Origin: Liolophura sinensis
Taxonomy: Eukaryota > Mollusca > Polyplacophora > Chitonida > Chitonidae
DNA length: 64,000 nt
Reading direction: 5' to 3'
NCBI RefSeq assembly: GCF_032854445.1
Contig: NC_088301.1
Coordinates: 32,658,402 to 32,722,401 of the forward strand
Shown here: in pieces, positions 60,240 to 64,000 of the stretch
How the letters are laid out: each line of letters starts with the position of its first letter
How positions within the stretch are numbered: position 1 is the stretch's first letter
The notes under the pieces: generated by a model
What the model was told of the DNA's origin: nothing
Database searches by the model: none
What the model saw: only the letters and a program-made list of their open reading frames with translations
Position numbers and translations under genes: made by a program

Positions 60240-63200
60240 CCCAGTTTATGAGTTAAGGAAACCGGAGAGCAAGGAGAGAACCATCATCATGGCTGTCAGC
60301 TTTATCAGTTAAGCCATGGAGCTCAGAGTAAACCATATGCCTTCACCATGTACCCGACAAACTTGCCAGAATTACGTCAGGCCTTAATTTACATCATGGC
60401 AGTCAGGTTTATGAGTGAAGGAAACCATAGAGCTCAGAGTAAATCATTTCCCTTCACCAGGTTCCCGACAAACTTGCCAGAATCACGTCATGCCTTAATT
60501 TACATCATGGCAGTCAGGTTTATGAGTGAAGGAAACCATAGAGCTCAGAGTAAATCATTTCCCTTCACCAGGTTCCCGACAAACTTGCCAGAATCACGTC
60601 ATGCCTTAATTTACATCATGGCAGTCAGGTTTATGAGTGAAGGAAACCATAGAGCTCAGAGTAAATCATTTCACTTCACCAGGTTCCCGACAAACTTGCC
60701 AGAATCACGTCATGCCTTAATTTACATCATGGCAGTCAGGTTTATGAGTGAAGGGAACCGGAGATGTTGACAGTAAGCTGTATGCCTTCACCAGGTACCT
60801 GACAAACTTGCCAAAATTACGTCAGGCCTTAATTTACATCATGGCAGTCAGGTTTATGAGTGAAGGAAACCGGAGATGCTTGCAGTAAACTGTATGCCTT
60901 CACCAGGTACCTGACAAACTTGCCAAAATTACTTCAGGCCTTAATTTACATCATGGCAGTCAGGTTTATGAGTGAAGGAAACCATAGAGCTCAGAGTAAA
61001 CCATATGCCTTCACCATGTACCTGACAAAATTGCCAAAATTACTACAGGCCTTAATATACATCATGGCTGTCAGGTTTATGAGTGAAGGAAACCATAGAG
61101 CTCAGAGTAAATCATTTCCATTCACCAGGTTCCCGACAAACTTGCCAAAATTACTTTTCAGGCCTTAATATACATCATGGCTGTCAGGTTTATGAGTGAA
61201 GGAAACCATAGAGCTCAGAGTAAATCATTTCCCGTCACCATGTACCCGACAAACTTGCCAGAATCACGTCATGCCTTAATTTACATCATGGCAGTCAGGT
61301 TTATGAGTGAAGGAAACCATAGAGCTCAGAGTAAATCATTTCACTTCACCAGGTTCCCGACAAACTTGCCAGAATCACGTCATGCCTTAATTTACATCAT
61401 GGCAGTCAGGTTTATGAGTGAAGGAAACCATAGAGCTCAGAGTAAATCATTTCCCTTCACCAGGTTCCCGACAAACTTGCCAGAATCACGTCATGCCTTA
61501 ATTTACATCATGGCAGTCAGGTTTATGAGTGAAGGAAACCATAGAGCTCAGAGTAAATCATTTCCCTTCACCAGGTTCCCGACAAACTTGCCAAAATTAC
61601 TTTTCAGGCCTTAATATACATCATGGCTGTCAGGTTTATGAGTGAAGGAAACCATAGAGCTCAGAGTAAATCATTTCCCGTCACCATGTACCCGACAAAC
61701 TTGCCAGAATCACGTCATGCCTTAATTTACATCATGGCAGTCAGGTTTATGAGTGAAGGAAACCATAGAGCTCAGAGTAAATCATTTCACTTCACCAGGT
61801 TCCCGACAAACTTGCCAGAATCACGTCATGCCTTAATTTACATCATGGCAGTCAGGTTTATGAGTGAAGGAAACCATAGAGCTCAGAGTAAATCATTTCC
61901 CTTCACCAGGTTCCCGACAAACTTGCCAGAATCACGTCATGCCTTAATTTACATCATGGCAGTCAGGTTTATGAGTGAAGGAAACCATAGAGCTCAGAGT
62001 AAATCATTTCACTTCACCAGGTTCCCGACAAACTTGCCAGAATCACGTCATGCCTTAATTTACATCATGGCAGTCAGGTTTATGAGTGAAGGGAACCGGA
62101 GATGTTGACAGTAAGCTGTATGCCTTCACCAGGTACCTGACAAACTTGCCAAAATTACGTCAGGCCTTAATTTACATCATGGCAGTCAGGTTTATGAGTG
62201 AAGGAAACCGGAGATGCTTGCAGTAAACTGTATGCCTTCACCAGGTACCTGACAAACTTGCCAAAATTACTTCAGGCCTTAATTTACATCATGGCAGTCA
62301 GGTTTATGAGTGAAGGAAACCATAGAGCTCAGAGTAAACCATATGCCTTCACCATGTACCTGACAAAATTGCCAAAATTACTACAGGCCTTAATTTACAT
62401 CATGGCAGTCAGGTTTATGAGTGAAGGAAACTGGAGATGCTCGCAGTAAACCATATGCCTTCACCAGGTACCTGACAAACTTGCCAAAATTACTTCAGGC
62501 CTTAATTTACATCATGGCAGTCAGGTTTATGAGTGAAGGAAACCATAGAGCTCAGAGTAAACCATATGCCTTCACCATGTACCTGACAAAATTGCCAAAA
62601 TTACTACAGGCCTTAATATACATCATGGCTGTCAGGTTTATGAGTGAAGGAAACCATAGAGCTCAGAGTAAATCATTTCCATTCACCAGGTTCCCGACAA
62701 ACTTGCCAAAATTACTTTTCAGGCCTTAATATACATCATGGCTGTCAGGTTTATGAGTGAAGGAAACCATAGAGCTCAGAGTAAATCATTTCCCGTCACC
62801 ATGTACCCGACAAACTTGCCAGAATCACGTCATGCCTTAATTTACATCATGGCAGTCAGGTTTATGAGTGAAGGAAACCATAGAGCTCAGAGTAAATCAT
62901 TTCACTTCACCAGGTTCCCGACAAACTTGCCAGAATCACGTCATGCCTTAATTTACATCATGGCAGTCAGGTTTATGAGTGAAGGAAACCATAGAGCTCA
63001 GAGTAAATCATTTCCCTTCACCAGGTTCCCGACAAACTTGCCAGAATCACGTCATGCCTTAATTTACATCATGGCAGTCAGGTTTATGAGTGAAGGAAAC
63101 CATAGAGCTCAGAGTAAATCATTTCCCTTCACCAGGTTCCCGACAAACTTGCCAAAATTACTTTTCAGGCCTTAATATACATCATGGCTGTCAGGTTTAT

Positions 63201-64000
63201 GAGTGAAGGAAACCATAGAGCTCAGAGTAAATCATTTCCCGTCACCATGTACCCGACAAACTTGCCAGAATCACGTCATGCCTTAATTTACATCATGGCA
63301 GTCAGGTTTATGAGTGAAGGAAACCATAGAGCTCAGAGTAAATCATTTCACTTCACCAGGTTCCCGACAAACTTGCCAGAATCACGTCATGCCTTAATTT
63401 ACATCATGGCAGTCAGGTTTATGAGTGAAGGAAACCATAGAGCTCAGAGTAAATCATTTCCCTTCACCAGGTTCCCGACAAACTTGCCAGAATCACGTCA
63501 TGCCTTAATTTACATCATGGCAGTCAGGTTTATGAGTGAAGGAAACCATAGAGCTCAGAGTAAATCATTTCACTTCACCAGGTTCCCGACAAACTTGCCA
63601 GAATCACGTCATGCCTTAATTTACATCATGGCAGTCAGGTTTATGAGTGAAGGGAACCGGAGATGTTGACAGTAAGCTGTATGCCTTCACCAGGTACCTG
63701 ACAAACTTGCCAAAATTACGTCAGGCCTTAATTTACATCATGGCAGTCAGGTTTATGAGTGAAGGAAACCGGAGATGCTTGCAGTAAACTGTATGCCTTC
63801 ACCAGGTACCTGACAAACTTGCCAAAATTACTTCAGGCCTTAATTTACATCATGGCAGTCAGGTTTATGAGTGAAGGAAACCATAGAGCTCAGAGTAAAC
63901 CATATGCCTTCACCATGTACCTGACAAAATTGCCAAAATTACTACAGGCCTTAATTTACATCATGGCAGTCAGGTTTATGAGTGAAGGAAACTGGAGATG
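60240..64000. repeat. 111-bp satellite in a 1561-bp higher-order repeat
   Basis: The monomer starts CAGTCAGGTTTATGAGTGAA and includes GAGCTCAGAGTAAATCATTT and TTAATTTACATCATGG. Distinct monomer variants (..TTACTTTTCAGGCC.., ..GGGAACCGGAGATGTTGACA.., ..GGAAACTGGAGATG..) recur at exactly 1561 bp: 61154 and 62715, 61601 and 63162, 62439 and 64000. Two near-identical 14-monomer units thus fill about 60.9-64.0 kb. The array is truncated by the window, and it is probably intronic to the minus-strand gene at 59-60 kb. The 111-bp period creates 37-residue repeat frames, which I do not regard as a gene. Confidence 0.97.

Noticed and set aside
60348-63669. Repeated plus-strand frames encoding a 37-residue repeat
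   Set aside because: These follow from the 111-bp satellite period. Single variants break the frame at several monomers, and there is no splice or family support.

Overview
The window is nuclear DNA from an animal, most likely a mollusc or a related lophotrochozoan. The genes have many short exons with GT..AG introns, the background is AT-rich, and the introns are full of tRNA-derived SINEs (short interspersed elements) whose tails end in AATAAATAAATA, small foldback elements and minisatellites. I saw no bacterial, viral or CRISPR gene content. Exon boundaries were read by eye from splice signals, reading phase and recognised protein families.

Layout, left to right. (1) 1-3.7 kb, minus strand: two or three exons of an unidentified gene that runs off the left edge, split by a 41-bp minisatellite. 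(2) 5.1-12.9 kb, minus: a complete BTB-BACK-Kelch gene, an IPP orthologue (577 aa, five coding exons), with a probable 918-bp solo LTR in one intron and upstream ORFs in its leader. (3) 14.3-23.3 kb, plus: a complete malate/L-lactate dehydrogenase-like (Ldh_2 family) oxidoreductase (386 aa, 11 exons), divergent from IPP. (4) 27.2-32.8 kb, minus: a complete sirtuin of the SIRT6/7-like branch (453 aa, five exons) with a charged insertion in the NAD-binding region. (5) 34.7-57.2 kb, plus: complete WDR36/UTP21, a ribosomal small-subunit processome protein (896 aa, 20 exons including a 28-nt microexon), head to head with the sirtuin. (6) 59.1-60.1 kb, minus: the last two exons of an unidentified gene continuing to the right. 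(7) 60.2-64 kb: a 111-bp satellite arranged in a 1561-bp higher-order repeat that reaches the right edge.

The genes do not form an operon. The only functional link suggested is between the divergent sirtuin and WDR36, because SIRT7 and WDR36 both act in nucleolar ribosome production in other animals. The most unusual structure is in WDR36. There, a 52-bp minisatellite unit contains the 3' splice site plus about the first 30 coding bases of exon 6, so 16 intact decoy acceptors precede the real one. Several other minisatellites also stop just before exons.
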